NCBI GenBank assembly: GCA_963921825.1
Contig: OY997593.1
Location: 65,952,039-66,016,038, forward strand
DNA from: Erodium maritimum
Lineage: Eukaryota; Streptophyta; Magnoliopsida; Geraniales; Geraniaceae
Direction of reading: 5' to 3'
Length of the DNA: 64,000 nt
Every line of letters starts with the position of its first letter. Positions within the stretch are counted from its first letter, which is position 1. The notes below the pieces were generated by a model that did no database searches, was not told the DNA's origin, and saw only the letters and a list, made by a program, of their open reading frames with translations. Shown here in pieces: positions 45,696 to 57,609 of the stretch. The translations under genes and the position numbers were made by a program.

Positions 45696-45895
45696 NNNNN
45701 NNNNNNNNNNNNNNNNNNNNNNNNNNNNNNNNNNNNNNNNNNNNNNNNNNNNNNNNNNNNNNNNNNNNNNNNNNNNNNNNNNNNNNNNNNNNNNNNNNNN
45801 NNNNNNNNNNNNNNNNNNNNNNNNNNNNNNNNNNNNNNNNNNNNNNNNNNNNNNNNNNNNNNNNNNNNNNNNNNNNNNNNNNNNNNNNNNNNNNN
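45696..45895. other. Assembly gap of 200 N
   Basis: A run of 200 undetermined bases. The true length is unknown. The left boundary of the GC-rich hAT MITE probably falls in it. Confidence 1.
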
Positions 45896-46054
45896 CGACC
45901 CGTTTGGGGCGGGTATTTATTGGTTCGGGGCGGGGCGAAACCCGGCCAACGGGTACTTGACCAGGGTCGGGGCTGGGACGGGTTTGGCACTTCTCGCCCC
46001 GAACCCGCCCCGATATTAGTACTATACATTCAATTATACCATTTATCTTATAAT
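45896..46054. mobile_element. GC-rich subterminal part of a non-autonomous hAT element (left)
   Basis: Rich in GGGGCGGG, CGGGT and CCCGCCCCG, matching in style the sequence at 57883-57903 and 60875-61021. It is probably the other end of the same MITE. The terminus itself is not visible because of the N gap. Confidence 0.5.
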
Positions 46055-46082
46055 GACAGGTGGTGGTCTAGTGGTAGAAGCT

Positions 46083-49034
46083 TGTCACGCCCCAATTTCA
46101 GTAAAACCGAACTCGGAACGCGAACGTTTAAGACAATAAAACATTTTCAAACCTTTTAAATAAATCGCTTTAAAACCACCATTTAGTTAATTAAAATAAT
46201 AATTTACAACTCAAAAGTACGTCCCAACAGGCGGACAAAATACAAGGCGTACGTCGCTAGACTCAAAAAGGAAACCCCGGACTCCCGCTCCTAGCTCTTC
46301 AAGCTTCGAGAGCTCACCTAGTCCGTCCGCGACCGGTACCTGTAGGAAAAGCAGCTAGGGGTGAGCGTTCGCTCACCACCACGGATAACAGACTGACTAC
46401 GGCATACTAGCAGACAATGCCGGTAACACCAACAACAAACCCAACACCGCGGACTACTATCCCCCAACTCAAGTAACCCGACTGACACACAAACTGTTAC
46501 TTTCCTCAACCGACTCAACACTCGGACACGTAATGTAGACCCGAAACACGATTACGACTTCCTCCAAAGACACGAAAGATAACCACGCAACACCCAAGAT
46601 CACAAAGGATCGCACACCAAACAAGATCACAAAGGATCGCACTCCAGCTGCTCAGTGCCGGTTGCTAACCGGCTGGGCTCGAGCCTGCCCCACGCAACTT
46701 TACCGATCCCTGTCAGGCCAGGCGGTCGACCTGTTAGCGATATGTACCGAGCTACTTTTCCGATAGCTAGCCGGAAGGGGAGCAACCCTCAATCGTCGAA
46801 GAATGCTCAACCTGACCGATCCCTGTCAGGCCAGGCTAGCCAACCTCCACGCAACTTCCCCCGATCTCTGTTGGGCCCCCAACCTCAGGCAATCACAATC
46901 ACAAACAAAGTTCAACAACCAGCAACAACACATGTTCAACACTCCACAGGCACTCATGGCCACCCAAGACACCAACAGTAAAACACGGGTTCAACAACCC
47001 CACGGGCACTCATGGCCACCCAAGACACACCAACAGTAAAACACGGGTTCAACAACCTCACGGAAACTCATGGCCACCTAAGACACCAATAGTAAAGACA
47101 TGGGCTCAACAACCCCACGGGTACTCATGGCCACCCAAGACAAACCAACAATAAAGACACGGGCTCAACAACCCCATGGGCACTCATGGCCACCCAAGGC
47201 ACACCAACAATAAAGACACGGGTTCAACAACCCCACGAGCACTCATGGCCACCAAGACACACCAACAGTAAAATACAGGCTCTCATGGCCACCCAAGACA
47301 CAAACTAAACAATCAACCTCCGGGCATAATCAGATGCCTCCAGTAATTCTAATATCGATAAGATCACTGCTCCTACGATACTACTAAGTGTCACATGCAT
47401 TTCTATTGTTCGATACGTTCCCGTATCATATGACACCACCCGGTGTCGCCTGCCTTTCTATTGTTCGATAAACTTACTTAACCCACGACACCCAAGTGTC
47501 ACATGCATTTCTACTGTTAACTTTCCTTAGTCAGGGCCGAGATCCGGCTACTTTTCTCTACCTCGTATGCTTTCTCCAAAAGCTCACAAACAAACTCCGG
47601 CGTGATCTCGATCACTCGCCTAGCTTTCCCTTTCCTCTGTCGGTGGCACGATCTAATAAGAACACAATTTAAAATACTTTTAAGCTCGCAGACATAAACT
47701 GAATTTTAATAAACTTGACGCCCAAAAGTAACCCCGACAATGTCGATCACTCCCAAACTTCCCAATTGCTCGACATTGTCGATAATGGACCCTGAAAGGC
47801 CCGTTTCGCCCGACCCGGCGAATCTGCCCGGGATTGGAAAACGTCCTTCCGGGGCTCCGAAAATTCCCGTTTTCGTTTCTACGGTCTTAGAATAATTCAA
47901 GGGTTCCTATGCACTCGACGGAATCAAATTCCGACTTCCGAGTAATTTAATTATCGTTTAAAGTTTCTAAACCCGTCAATTACAACTTTCACAATTTAAT
48001 TCCAAATTTCGATCCGGGTGTGGATTAACGACTTGGGGAACGTCCTAAACCACCCGAACACGAAAACCCGTGACCCGGGCACGTGGGCCCCACCCGGACA
48101 ACTTTGGCCGTGTGTGGCTAGGCCATTTTTAGGCCGGTCCACCATGGTGGTGGCCGGTCCTAGCTCTGGCCAGCCACCCCATGGCCGGCCAGCCACCGTG
48201 CACGGTGGCCGGAGCTCCCCCGAGCCTCCACTCACCGGAAAACGATCATCCTTTCTCTTTAAAACACCTCCAACGAACCCCACACCTCAACTCAACCACA
48301 AACCACTAGATTTAACCCAAACCCTAACTTTCAAACTTAACAAAACGAAAATCGGTTAGATGCTCACCATAGAGAATGACGGTGTGAGCTTGATTCTTCT
48401 ATCGTTGAGACGATCCAACGGTTTGATGATCGAGAAAAGTCACAAAACCACAACCTTCTTCTCTTTTTTTCTCTCTTTCTTCTCTCTTATTTTCTCTCTC
48501 TAAAAACTCTAATTTTTCTCCTTTTGAAACCTCTTGGCCGAACCACCTATAGGTAGTCTTCCCTTGTCTTGTCCAAAAACCTAACACCACCACTTGTGTG
48601 ACAAGTGGAAAGTGGGTCCCACACCCTTTTAGAAAGTATTTTCTAGATATTTTTCAATCAGATTCGCCAAATTCGTACGTCTCAAGCCCCGAACGGGCAC
48701 TTGTTTCAAGAAATTACGAAACTTCACAGGCTACAAGGAAACGGCTCAACTAAGACCGCTGCGACGACGGCTAAGCTTTTTGGATCCAAAACGGACCTCG
48801 AATGGACCAAAACGTCGCTCGGTTGACTTTTCCAACAAAAAGTCAACCTTTCCCAAATTGGTCAGAAAGTTGCCCTGAGTCCCCCGGAACTCACTTTGGT
48901 CGATATCGGGGTCAACTTAAGTCCGGTATGACCATCGGGGTCAGATTTAGGTTCATTTAAGTGTCTGTCTAAAAATTTTAATTTTTCCCGTTTTTCGCCG
49001 ATTTGACTGGCGTTGACCAGGAGTGGTTCTTACA
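46083..49034 (-). repeat. 3' LTR of the full-length gypsy element, 2952 bp
   Basis: On the + strand it runs from TGTCACGCCCCAATTTC to GGAGTGGTTCTTACA. It includes a minisatellite of about 60-bp units (CAACAACCCCACGGGCACTC and CATGGCCACCCAAGACAC), about 46910-47300, the palindrome GTGAGCGTTCGCTCAC at 46361-46376, and the reversed acceptor-like TACCTGTAGGAAAAGCAG at 46338-46355. Confidence 0.95.
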
Positions 49035-49051
49035 ATCTACCCCCCTTAAAG
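49035..49051 (-). other. Polypurine tract of the full-length gypsy element
   Basis: The reverse strand reads CTTTAAGGGGGGTAGAT immediately before the 3' LTR, as at 19171-19184. It primes plus-strand DNA synthesis. Confidence 0.85.
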
Positions 49052-49085
49052 GAATTTCGTCCGCGAAATTTAAAACAGATGTACC

Positions 49086-49403
49086 TCAGGATTTGAACAA
49101 CGCGGGGTACTTCGCGCGAACCTCGTCCTCGCGCTCCCAAGTCGACTCAGCCCCGTGATGCCTCCACTGCACCCGTACTAGGCGGATAACCTTGCCACGC
49201 AAGACCTGCTCCCGTGTGTCCATGATCCGAACCGGCTGCTCCTCATAGGAGACATCGTCAGCCACCTCGATATCTTCCCACTCAATGACGTGGGAGGGGT
49301 CTGCATTGTATTGCCGCAACTGGGACACGTGGAAGACGTTATGAACTCTCCCAAGTTGCGGTGGTAACGCCAGACGATAGGCCACTGCTCCCACTCTGCT
49401 CAA
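49086..49403 (-). pseudogene. Gypsy integrase tail and chromodomain
   Basis: Reads [28 protein letters not shown], then the chromodomain [40 protein letters not shown] and VRAKYPALF, ending at a stop at 49086. It is separated from the main integrase ORF by a frameshift at about 49403-49433. The chromodomain is well preserved. Confidence 0.9.
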
Positions 49404-49432
49404 GATCTCGAAAGGGCCAATGTACCGCGGGG

Positions 49433-50500
49433 CTAACTTGCCGCCGTTGGGTCCGACCGTACCAGCCCCTTCCTCGGGCTCACCTTCAGGAACACGTGAT
49501 CCCCGACTGCGAACTCAAGAGGTCGACGTCGTCTGTCGGCATAGCTCTTCTGCCGACTCTGCGCGGTCTTCAACCGCTCGCGTATCAGCGCGACCTTCTC
49601 TGTCGTCTCTCTGACAAGATCTGGCCCCAGCAGACTCTTGTCCCCCACCTCGGCCCAACACACTGGCGATCGACACGGCCTCCCATACAACACTTCGAAC
49701 GATGACATCCCAATACTGGCCTGGAAGCTGTTGTTGTAGGCGAACTCGACCAAATGCAGGTGGGTCTCCCATGATCCCCTGAAGTCCAGCACACATGCCC
49801 GCATCATGTCTTCCAAGATCTGAATAGTGCGCTCGGACTGACCGTCTGTCTGGGAATGGTGTGCTGTACTGAGTAGAACCTCGGTCCCCAACGCGGTCTG
49901 TAGACTCGGCCAAAATCTGGACGTGAAACGAGGATCCCTGTCAGACATTATCGACACAGGGACCCCATGGAGACGCACTATCTCCTGAATGTACAGGATT
50001 CTCAACTTGTCGACCGGATCCGTCATCCTCATAGCCAGGAAATGGGCCGACTTGGTCAACCGATCGACTACTACCCATACGGCGTCATGTCCCTTCGGCG
50101 ATCTCGGTACCCCACACACGAAGTCCATCGTGATATGCTCCCACTTCCACTGGGCAATCGGCAGTGGCTGCAACAATCCGGCGGGACGCTGATGTTCGGC
50201 CTTCACCTGCTGGCAGACGAGACACCTCGACACAAATTCCACGACCGCTCTCCGCATCCCGCTCCACCAGAAGTGCCTCCTGATGTCGCGGTACATCTTG
50301 GTGCCACCCGGGTGCACTGTAAGACGCGAATGATGTGACTCTCGCAACACGTCGTCTCTACAGTTGCCCGACACGAATAACCCTCCTCGATACCGTAACC
50401 CCCAATCAGCACTGACTTCCCAGCCTACCACCTCGTCACCACTGACGACCCTCTCTCGGATCTCTAACGTCTCGACGTCCTCCGACTGCGCCTCCAACAC
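49433..50500 (-). pseudogene. Gypsy integrase, 355-codon ORF
   Basis: The order is the zinc-binding H2C2 module (HHSRLTVHPGGTKMYRDIRR, then CLVCQQVKAEHQRP), the catalytic core (WEHITMDFVCGVPRSPKGHD, VVVDRLTKSAHFL, then SDRDPRFTSRFWPSL and AHHSQTDGQSERT with the D,D,E residues), and APYEALYGRP-type sequence here reading SSFEVLYGRPCRSPV. It is separated from RNase H by an in-frame stop (TGA near 50501) and from the chromodomain by a frameshift. Confidence 0.92.
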
Positions 50501-51835
50501 TCAGGCAAGTAGTGAGGGCTGAGCCACCAATGAGCACATGGCCACGCCGCCAGTAATCTCCTCTACCTCAAGCCCGAACGTAGTCAGTTCCCCCATCATG
50601 TCCCACTCTCGGACTGATATGCTAGCAAGACTCGGAACCGACTTCCTACTCAAGGCGTCGACGACCACGTTCGCCTTACCCGGATGGTAGTGTAGCTCAA
50701 AGTCGTACTCCTCCAGTAGCTCCATCCATCGCCGCTGGCGCATGTTCAGGTCTCGTTGGGAAAAGATGTACTTGAGGCTCTTGTGGTCCGAGAACACCTG
50801 AAATCCCTCGCCATACAGATAATACCGCCGGCCCTTTAGCGCGAACACGACTGCTGCTAGTTCCAAGTCATGGGTAGGATAGTTGCGCTCGTGCGTCTTC
50901 AATTGCCTGGAGCCATAAGCAACAACTCTACCCAACTACATCAGTACACAGCCCAGTCCTTTCCCGGACGCATCACAATAGACTTCATACCCGACCCCTA
51001 GCTCTGGCACTACCAATACTGGAGCGGTAGTCAGACGAGTCTTCAACTCCATGAATGCACCCTCACAATCCTCTGTCCACACAAACCCGACTCCCTTGCG
51101 CGTCAACAAGGTCATCGGCGCGGCTAGTCGTGCGAAGTCCTGGACAAACCGCCGATAATAGCCTGCCAACCCCAGAAAGCTGCGGATCTCGAAGACACTC
51201 GTGGGCCGTGCCCACTTCGAAACCGCGTCGATCTTCGACGGATCGACCAGTATACCGTCACAGGATATAATGTGACCGAGGAATTTCACCTCAGCGAGCC
51301 AGAACTCGCACTTCTCCAGGTTGGCATATAGCTGATGCGTGCGCAGTAAAGTCAAAACAGTCCTCAGATGCCCCGCATGTGCCGCCTCGTTCTGCGAATA
51401 GATCAAGATGTCGTCTACGAACACCACCACAAAATGATCTAGGAACGGCCGGAATATACTGTTCATCAGATCCATGAACGTTGCAGGTGCGTTCGTTAGT
51501 CCAAATGGCATCACCAAGAACTCGTAATGCCCATAGCGTGTCCGGAATGCAGTCTTTGCGACGTCCCCCTCTCGGACTCGCAACTGGTAATATCCGGATC
51601 GCAGATCAATCTTTGAGAAACAGGTCGACCCTCTCAATTGGTCGAACAAGTCATCGATCCTCGGCATCGGGTATCGGTTCTTCACCGTAACCCGGTTCAG
51701 CTTCCGGTAATCTATACACATCTGAAGCTCTCCACTCTTCTTCTTCACGAAGAGTGCTGGTGCTCCCCACGGCGATACGCTCAGACGGATAAATCCTTTC
51801 TCCTGAAGCTCCTCGAGCTCACACCTTCAGCTCGG
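50501..51835 (-). pseudogene. Gypsy reverse transcriptase and RNase H
   Basis: [41 protein letters not shown], catalytic [20 protein letters not shown] and [13 protein letters not shown] (51748-50939). RNase [16 protein letters not shown], then an in-frame TAG at 50936-50938, then [40 protein letters not shown] and DALSRK. The TAG stands where related elements have Gln, so CAG to TAG is likely. A frame change near 51748-51835 separates RT from the protease end. Confidence 0.92.
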
Positions 51836-52450
51836 TCAACTCTGCCGGCGCAAACCTGTAAGGCGTCATCGATATCGCTACCGTTCCCGGCACCACGTCA
51901 ATCCCGAACTCCACCTCACGAACTGGTGGCAACCCGCTCAACTCCTCAAGAAAGACCTCGGGGAACTCACACACCACTCGCGGTAACTCTCGGCTCTGCA
52001 CGGCCGATACTTCCTGCACTGCGGACAACGCCGACAGAGAACCCAGCTCTTACTACCCAGAACACACGACACCTTCGTGTTTCCTGCTGACACTGTAACT
52101 CGTCGCCTATAGCATTCGATATTGGCTCGGTACTTCGCCAGCCAATCCATTCCCAAGATCACGTCAAATGTCGTCATTCCCAGCACAAGAAGGTCACTAG
52201 GGAAAGGACAGTCTGCGACTCTAATTTCGCAAGCACGACAGACCCTAGTCAACAACACATCACCCCCAACTGGGGTGTCCAGGCACAGGGGTGGACTCAA
52301 CGGCTCTAAACTCAGCCCCAACCTCTCAGCACAACTCAACGAAATAAACGAGTGCGACGCCCCGGTATCAAATAAGAATAACGCCCATAAATGATACAGT
52401 AAACACGTACCCTGAATGGTCTCGCGGTAGGTAGTAGATCCTGGGGCCCG
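51819..52450 (-). pseudogene. Gypsy protease and RT linker
   Basis: Aspartic protease with CLLYHLWALFLFDTGASHSF and the catalytic DTG at about 52370, then FDVILGMDWLAKYRANIEC. The frame 51819-52028 continues with [20 protein letters not shown] and [13 protein letters not shown], leading into RT. A frameshift lies near 52000-52030. The protease ORF overlaps the C-terminal part of the gag frame. Confidence 0.88.
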
Positions 52451-53900
52451 GGAGTCGGTAACTACGTACACTCTTCCCTGCGACGCCTGCTGCCTCTGAC
52501 CAGGCACACTGACTGCTGAATACCCAGATCTCTGCTGCTGTCTCGGAACTGGCGCGCTTGTGGACGGCTGTGAGAACTTCGACTGCTGACTCTGATGCGG
52601 GCGACCTTTGGGCGACTGCACTGTATACGACTGATGCGGACGTTGCCAAAATCGGATCAGGGCACCTTGCAATAGTGGGCCCAACCCGGTTGCACCGGAA
52701 ACACCTGAAATCGTCGGCCCTCGGCTCCGTGACATGGCCTGTCCGGCTGGTCGCTGGTAGTGCCGTAGGCCCTCCTCCCATCGGACACTCTCGCTGAAAG
52801 TGGCATGGATGCCCGCAGGTAAAGCATGTCGGCCCCCTCTCTGACGCGACTGGCCCCACTGACGCCGCCGACCCCATCTGTCTCGCTCGACCCCGATGAG
52901 CCTGTGACCGGAAGAACCCCATGGTCCTCTGTCTCCTCGGATCTCGGAACTCGGACGGCCCCGCACCACTGGTCGGCCGTTGTCGAACCTCACGGGTCCT
53001 GACTGTATCTCGGAGACCCTGCTCCACTGTCACTGCAGTGTCCACGAAATCTGAGTACTCCCGCAACCTCAGGCCGAGAACTCGATCCCGAATCACCGGC
53101 CTCAGCCCCCCCTCAAACCACAGGCAACGATTCTGCTCTGTCGCCACCATTTCTGGTGCGAATCGAGTCAGGGTCGTGAATCTGGCCTCATATTCCGCCA
53201 CTGACGACTCATCCTGCTGCAGTTCCAGGAATTGCCGATGTCGGTCCAGCCTGGCCGACTCGGGGAAATACTGCGCCAGAAATACCGTCTGGAAGAGACC
53301 GTAGTCGTGCCCAACTCTGTCCCTCACACGCCCCCACCAATGGTAGGCGTCGTCCCTCAGCTGATGAGATGCAAAGGACACTCTGCGGCGACCATCCTCG
53401 ATGCCTGAAGTGTCCAGGTCCCGCGTGACCTGCTCCAGCCACCTCCCGGCTAGGTCGGGGTTCGGCTCCCCGACAAATGTGGGTATGCCCAGCTTCAGGA
53501 AGTCTAGCAGTGTCCGGGCCGTATGGCCTTCGGCCTGGACGGGCCTCGTTGGAACAGCTGCGGTCTCCGGAGCTGGCGATGCCGACTCTCTACTGGCGGT
53601 GATCGCCACCAAACTCTGCACCGTCCTGGTCAGCTCGTCCAGGGCGGTCGTAGTGGGAGGGTCTGCGACCGGCAGGGCGCTGGGCGTGCCCGCAGATTGT
53701 CCCGCGTCGCTCCTCCTATCTTCTCCGATAGGAGTACCCTGGGCTTCCGCGTACTCAGCGGGCTCGACGGTGGGCATCTGTCCTGGTGCCTCTGCTGACC
53801 GTCCCCTCCTACCACGCGTGGGTGCCCGTCCCCGCGTCACGGCTGATCGTCCTCTCCTGACACGAGCCATGATCGGTATCCTCTGCACGCATACACGCAA
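52368..53900 (-). CDS. Gypsy Gag, 510-codon ORF
   Basis: The retrotransposon gag domain lies at about 130-300 (LLDFLKLGIPTFVGEPNPDL, YHWWGRVRDRVG, FLAQYFPESARLDRHRQFL, RFAPEMVATEQNRC). A zinc knuckle follows (CFTCGHPCHFQREC, CX2CX4HX4C). A second knuckle (CFRCNRVGPTIARC) has lost its His. The last 90 or so residues look frame-shifted relative to the family, since the protease continues in the 51938-52993 frame. The likely true start is the second Met (MARVRRGRS), 10 codons in. Gag forms the particle that packages element RNA. Confidence 0.85.
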   Translation of the reverse strand: MRVCVQRIPIMARVRRGRSAVTRGRAPTRGRRGRSAEAPGQMPTVEPAEYAEAQGTPIGEDRRSDAGQSAGTPSALPVADPPTTTALDELTRTVQSLVAITASRESASPAPETAAVPTRPVQAEGHTARTLLDFLKLGIPTFVGEPNPDLAGRWLEQVTRDLDTSGIEDGRRRVSFASHQLRDDAYHWWGRVRDRVGHDYGLFQTVFLAQYFPESARLDRHRQFLELQQDESSVAEYEARFTTLTRFAPEMVATEQNRCLWFEGGLRPVIRDRVLGLRLREYSDFVDTAVTVEQGLRDTVRTREVRQRPTSGAGPSEFRDPRRQRTMGFFRSQAHRGRARQMGSAASVGPVASERGPTCFTCGHPCHFQRECPMGGGPTALPATSRTGHVTEPRADDFRCFRCNRVGPTIARCPDPILATSASVVYSAVAQRSPASESAVEVLTAVHKRASSETAAEIWVFSSQCAWSEAAGVAGKSVRSYRLPGPRIYYLPRDHSGYVFTVSFMGVILI

Positions 53901-54576
53901 ACGTTTAGTTTGCGAACTTAAACAACGACGACGTGCTCAAAAATACTAGTGCTCACACGGTCTACGTCTATCTCTAGCGTACTCGTTACTAAAACGTCAC
54001 ACCGCTCACGCTATTAATACTTCAATTATAGTAATATGTAAAGGAAAACTCAAACGACCGCACAACGACTCACAGACCAAAACGAGTCACTCAACCTCAA
54101 TCACAAGCCAACACGGCCAAACAACAACAACACACGCCCACCGGGCCAACCAAAGTCACACACGCTCACTGGTCCAACCAAAGTCACACACGCCCACAGG
54201 GCCAACCAATTTAAAAAAATCTTTCATTTTCATCATAAAACCTCATTTCTTGACATCAGGTAGTTACAACCCGGTCCAGGCGTCCCCGAACTACATTGTA
54301 CCCACTTGATATCAGCACCGTCACGCACGACTACAGGGGCGCCCCTGAGTCAAGTCGCGACAACTTAAAAACGTTTCACGCAGCAAAACACCAACAGTAT
54401 GTCAGTAATAACCGTACTGCACATACACACAAACACAAACAGGACTCAAAACACAACGGGTCTACATACGGTTTCCGACTTGCGTACCCAACGCACGACG
54501 GGACTTACTGACTTGACTCTCCCCACATAATTGACGTACAGTCCAAGGTGTGAAACCTTGAGCTCTGATACCAAGC
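53901..54576 (-). other. 5' leader and primer binding site of the full-length gypsy element
   Basis: Untranslated leader on the - strand. The reverse of about 54559-54574 reads TTGGTATCAGAGCTCAAG, the initiator tRNA-Met-type primer site next to the 5' LTR edge at 54577. Short repeats of CACACGCCCAC and GGCCAACCAA occur at about 54130-54210. No ORF of note. Confidence 0.8.
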
Positions 54577-57445
54577 TGTCATGCCCCAATTTCAGTAAAA
54601 CCGAACTCGGAACGCGAACGTTTAAGACAATAAAACATTTTCAAACCTTTTAAATAAATCGCTTTAAAACCACCATTTAGTTAATTAAAATAATAATTTA
54701 CAACTCAAAAGTACGTTCCAACAGGCGGACAAAATACAAGGCGTACGTCGCTAGACTCAAAAAGGAAACCCGGACTCCCGCTCCTAGCTCTTCAAGCTTC
54801 GAGAGCTCACCTAGTCCGTCCCGCGACCAGTACCTGTAGGAAAAGCAGCTAGGGGTGAGCGTTCGCTCACCACCACGGATAACAGACTGACTACGGCATA
54901 CTAGCACACAATGCCGGTACCACCAACAACAAACCCAACACCGTGGACTACTATCCCCCAACTCAAGTAACCCGACTAACACACAAACTGTTACTTTCCT
55001 CAACCAACTCAGCACTCGGACACGTAATGTAGACCCGACACAACGATTACGACTTCCTCCAAAGACACGAAAGATAACCATGCAACACCCAAGATCACAA
55101 AGGATCACACACCAAACAAGATCATAAAGGATCGCACTCCAGCTGCTCAGTGCCGGTTGCTAACCGGCTGGGCTCGAGCCTGCCCCACGCAACTTTACCG
55201 ATCCCTGTCAGGCCAAGCGGTCGACCTGCTAGCGATATGTATCGAGCTACTTTTCCGATAGCTAGTCGGAAGGGGAGCAACCCTCCATCGCCGAAGAATG
55301 CTCAACCTGACCGATCCCTGTCAGGCCAGGCTAGCCAACCTCCACGCAACTTCCCCCGATCTCTGTCGGGCCCCCAACCTCAGGCAATCACAATCACAAA
55401 CAAAGTTCAACAACCAGCAACAACACAGGTTCAACACTCCACAGGCACTTATGGACACCCAAGACAGCAACAGTAAAACACGGGTTCAACAACCCCACGG
55501 TCACTCATGGCCACCTAAGACACCAATAGTAAAGACACGGGCTCAACAACCCCACGAGTACTCAGGGCCACCCAAGACAAACCAACAATAAAGACACGGG
55601 CTCAACAACCCCATGGGCACTCATGGCCACCCAAGACACACCAACAATAAAGACAAGGGCTCAACAACCCCACGGGCACTCATGGCCACCCAAGACACAC
55701 CAACAGTAAAATACGGGCTCTCATGGCCACCCAAGACACAAACTAAACAATCAACCTCCGGGCATAATCAGATGCCTCCAGTAATTCTAATATCGATAAG
55801 TTCACTGCTCCTACGACACTACTAAGTGTCACATGCATTTCTATTTTTCGATACGTTCCCGTATCATACGACACCACCCGTTGTCGCCTGCCTTTCTATT
55901 GTTCGATAAACTTACTTAACCCACGACACCTAAGTGTCACATGCATTTCTACTGTTAACTTTCCCTAGTCAGGGCCGAGATCCGGCTACTTTTCCCTACC
56001 TCGTATGCTTTCTCCAAAAGCTCACAAACAAGCTCCGGCGTGATCTCGATCACTCGCCTAGCTTTCCCTTTCCTCTGTCGGTGGCACGATCTAATAAGAA
56101 CACAATTTAAAATACTTTTAAGCTCGCAGACATAAACTGAATTTTAATAAACTTGACGCCCAAAAGTAACCCCGACAATGTCGATCACTCCCAAACTTCC
56201 CAATTGCTCGACATTGTCGATAATGGACCCGGAAAGGCCCGTTTCGCCCGACCCGGCGAATCTGCCCGGGATTGGAAAACGTCCTTCCGGGGCTCCGAAA
56301 ATTCCCGTTTTCGTTTCTACGGTCTTAGAATAATTCAAGGGTTCCTATGCACTCGATGGAATCAAATTCCGACTTCCGAGTAATTTAATTATCGTTTAAA
56401 GTTTCTAAACCCGTCAATTACAACTTTCACAATTTAATTCCAAATTTCGATCCGGGTGTGGATTAACAACTTGGGGAACGTCCTAAACCACCCGAACACG
56501 AAAACCCGTGACCCGGGCACGTGGGCCCCACCCGGACAACTTTGGCCGTGTGTGGCTAGGCCATTTTTAGGCCGGTCCACCATGGTGGTGGCCGATCCTA
56601 GCTCCGGCCAGCCACCCCATGGCCGGCCAGCCACCGTGCACGGTGGCCAGAGCTCCCCCGAGCCTCCGGTCACCGGAAAACGATCATCCTTTCGCTCCAA
56701 AACACCTCCAACGAACCCCACACCTCAACTCAAACCCTAACTTTCAAACTTAACAAAACGAAAATCGGTTAGATGCTCACCGTAGAGAATGACGGTGTGA
56801 GCTTGATTCTTCTATCGTTGAGACGATCCAACGGTTCTATGGTCGAGAAAAGTCACAAAACCGCAACCTTCTTCTCTTTTTTTTTTCCTTTCTTCTCTAT
56901 TATTTTCTCTCTCTAAAAACTCTAAGGTTTCTCCTTTTGAAACCTCATGGCCGAACCCCCTATAGGTAGTCTTCCCTTGTCTTGTCCAAAAACCTAACAC
57001 CACCACTTGTGTGACAGTGGCAAGTGGGTCCCACACCTTTTAGAAAGTATCTTCTAGATACTTTTCAGTCAGATTCGCGAAATTCGGACGTCTCGGGCCC
57101 CGAACGGGCACTTTTTCCAAGAAATTACGAAACTTCACGGGCTACAAGGAAACGGCTCAACTAAGACCGATGTGACGACGGATAAGATTTTTGGATCCAA
57201 AACGGACCTCGAATGGACCAAAACGTTGCTCGGTTGACTTTTCCAACAAAAACTCAACCTTTCCCAAATTGGTCAGAAAGTTGCCCTGAGTCCCCCGGAA
57301 CTCACTTTGGTCGATATCAGGGTCAACTTAAGTCCGGTATGACCCTCGGGGTCAGATTTAGGTTCATTTAAGTGTTTGTCTAAATTTTTTAAATTTTCCC
57401 GTTTTTCGCCGATTTGACTGGCGTTTACCGGGAGTGGTTCTCACA
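54577..57445 (-). repeat. 5' LTR of the full-length gypsy element, 2869 bp
   Basis: Runs from TGTCATGCCCCAATTTC to GGAGTGGTTCTCACA on the + strand, nearly identical to 46083-49034. Compared with it, there is about 30 bases less near 56735 and a different number of minisatellite units (55480-55740). Palindrome GTGAGCGTTCGCTCAC at 54855-54870; reversed GAGGTAGGG at 55994-56002. Confidence 0.95.
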
Positions 57446-57537
57446 AAGCTGACCTCTAACACTCGGATGAACCTAGGTTCGAGTCTCACGAGTTGCATGT
57501 TTTAATTTCATTTTTATTCCAATCACAAAAACAGAAG

Positions 57538-57609
57538 CAACATGTGAGACTCGAAACGAAGACCTCCATTAGACTCATGGGACCACCTGACCACTAGGCC
57601 ACCATATGG
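57538..57609 (-). mobile_element. Second tRNA-like SINE sequence, inverted
   Basis: On the - strand: CCATATGGTGGCCTAGTGG (A-box type) and, about 35 bases on, CGTTTCGAGTCTCACATG (B-box type). It faces the SINE that ends near 57500, so the two form an inverted pair separated by about 40 AT-rich bases. It could also be one palindromic element rather than two insertions. Confidence 0.5.

Larger units (their letters stand above)
46083..57445 (-). mobile_element. Full-length Ty3/gypsy chromovirus, 11.4 kb, target duplication AAGCT
   Basis: AAGCT is present at 46078-46082 and 57446-57450. On the - strand: 5' LTR 57445-54577, primer site, leader, gag, protease, RT, RNase H, integrase, chromodomain, polypurine tract (reverse of 49035-49051) and 3' LTR 49034-46083. 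The two LTRs are very similar: about 7 substitutions and 2 single-base indels in their first 400 or so bases by eye. Insertion is therefore recent compared with the others. It is still inactive because of stops and frameshifts. Confidence 0.95.
46055..57500 (+). mobile_element. tRNA-like SINE split by the full-length gypsy element
   Basis: 46055-46082 ends with TGGTGGTCTAGTGGTAGAAG plus CT, which contains a pol III A box. After the gypsy element, 57451 onward continues GACCTCTAACACTCGGATGA and has the B box GGTTCGAGTCTC at 57476-57487. Joined through the AAGCT target site, the boxes are about 45 bases apart, as in tRNA-derived SINEs. The 3' end is not clear. Confidence 0.6.

Noticed and set aside
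46905..47300. CRISPR-like array
   Set aside because: The regular units are an LTR minisatellite without unique spacers, in a eukaryotic genome. The second LTR has the same array.
46055..57487. A genuine tRNA gene from the A- and B-box sequences
   Set aside because: The boxes are separated by 11.4 kb of retrotransposon. Even joined, there is no cloverleaf with paired acceptor arms that I can see.
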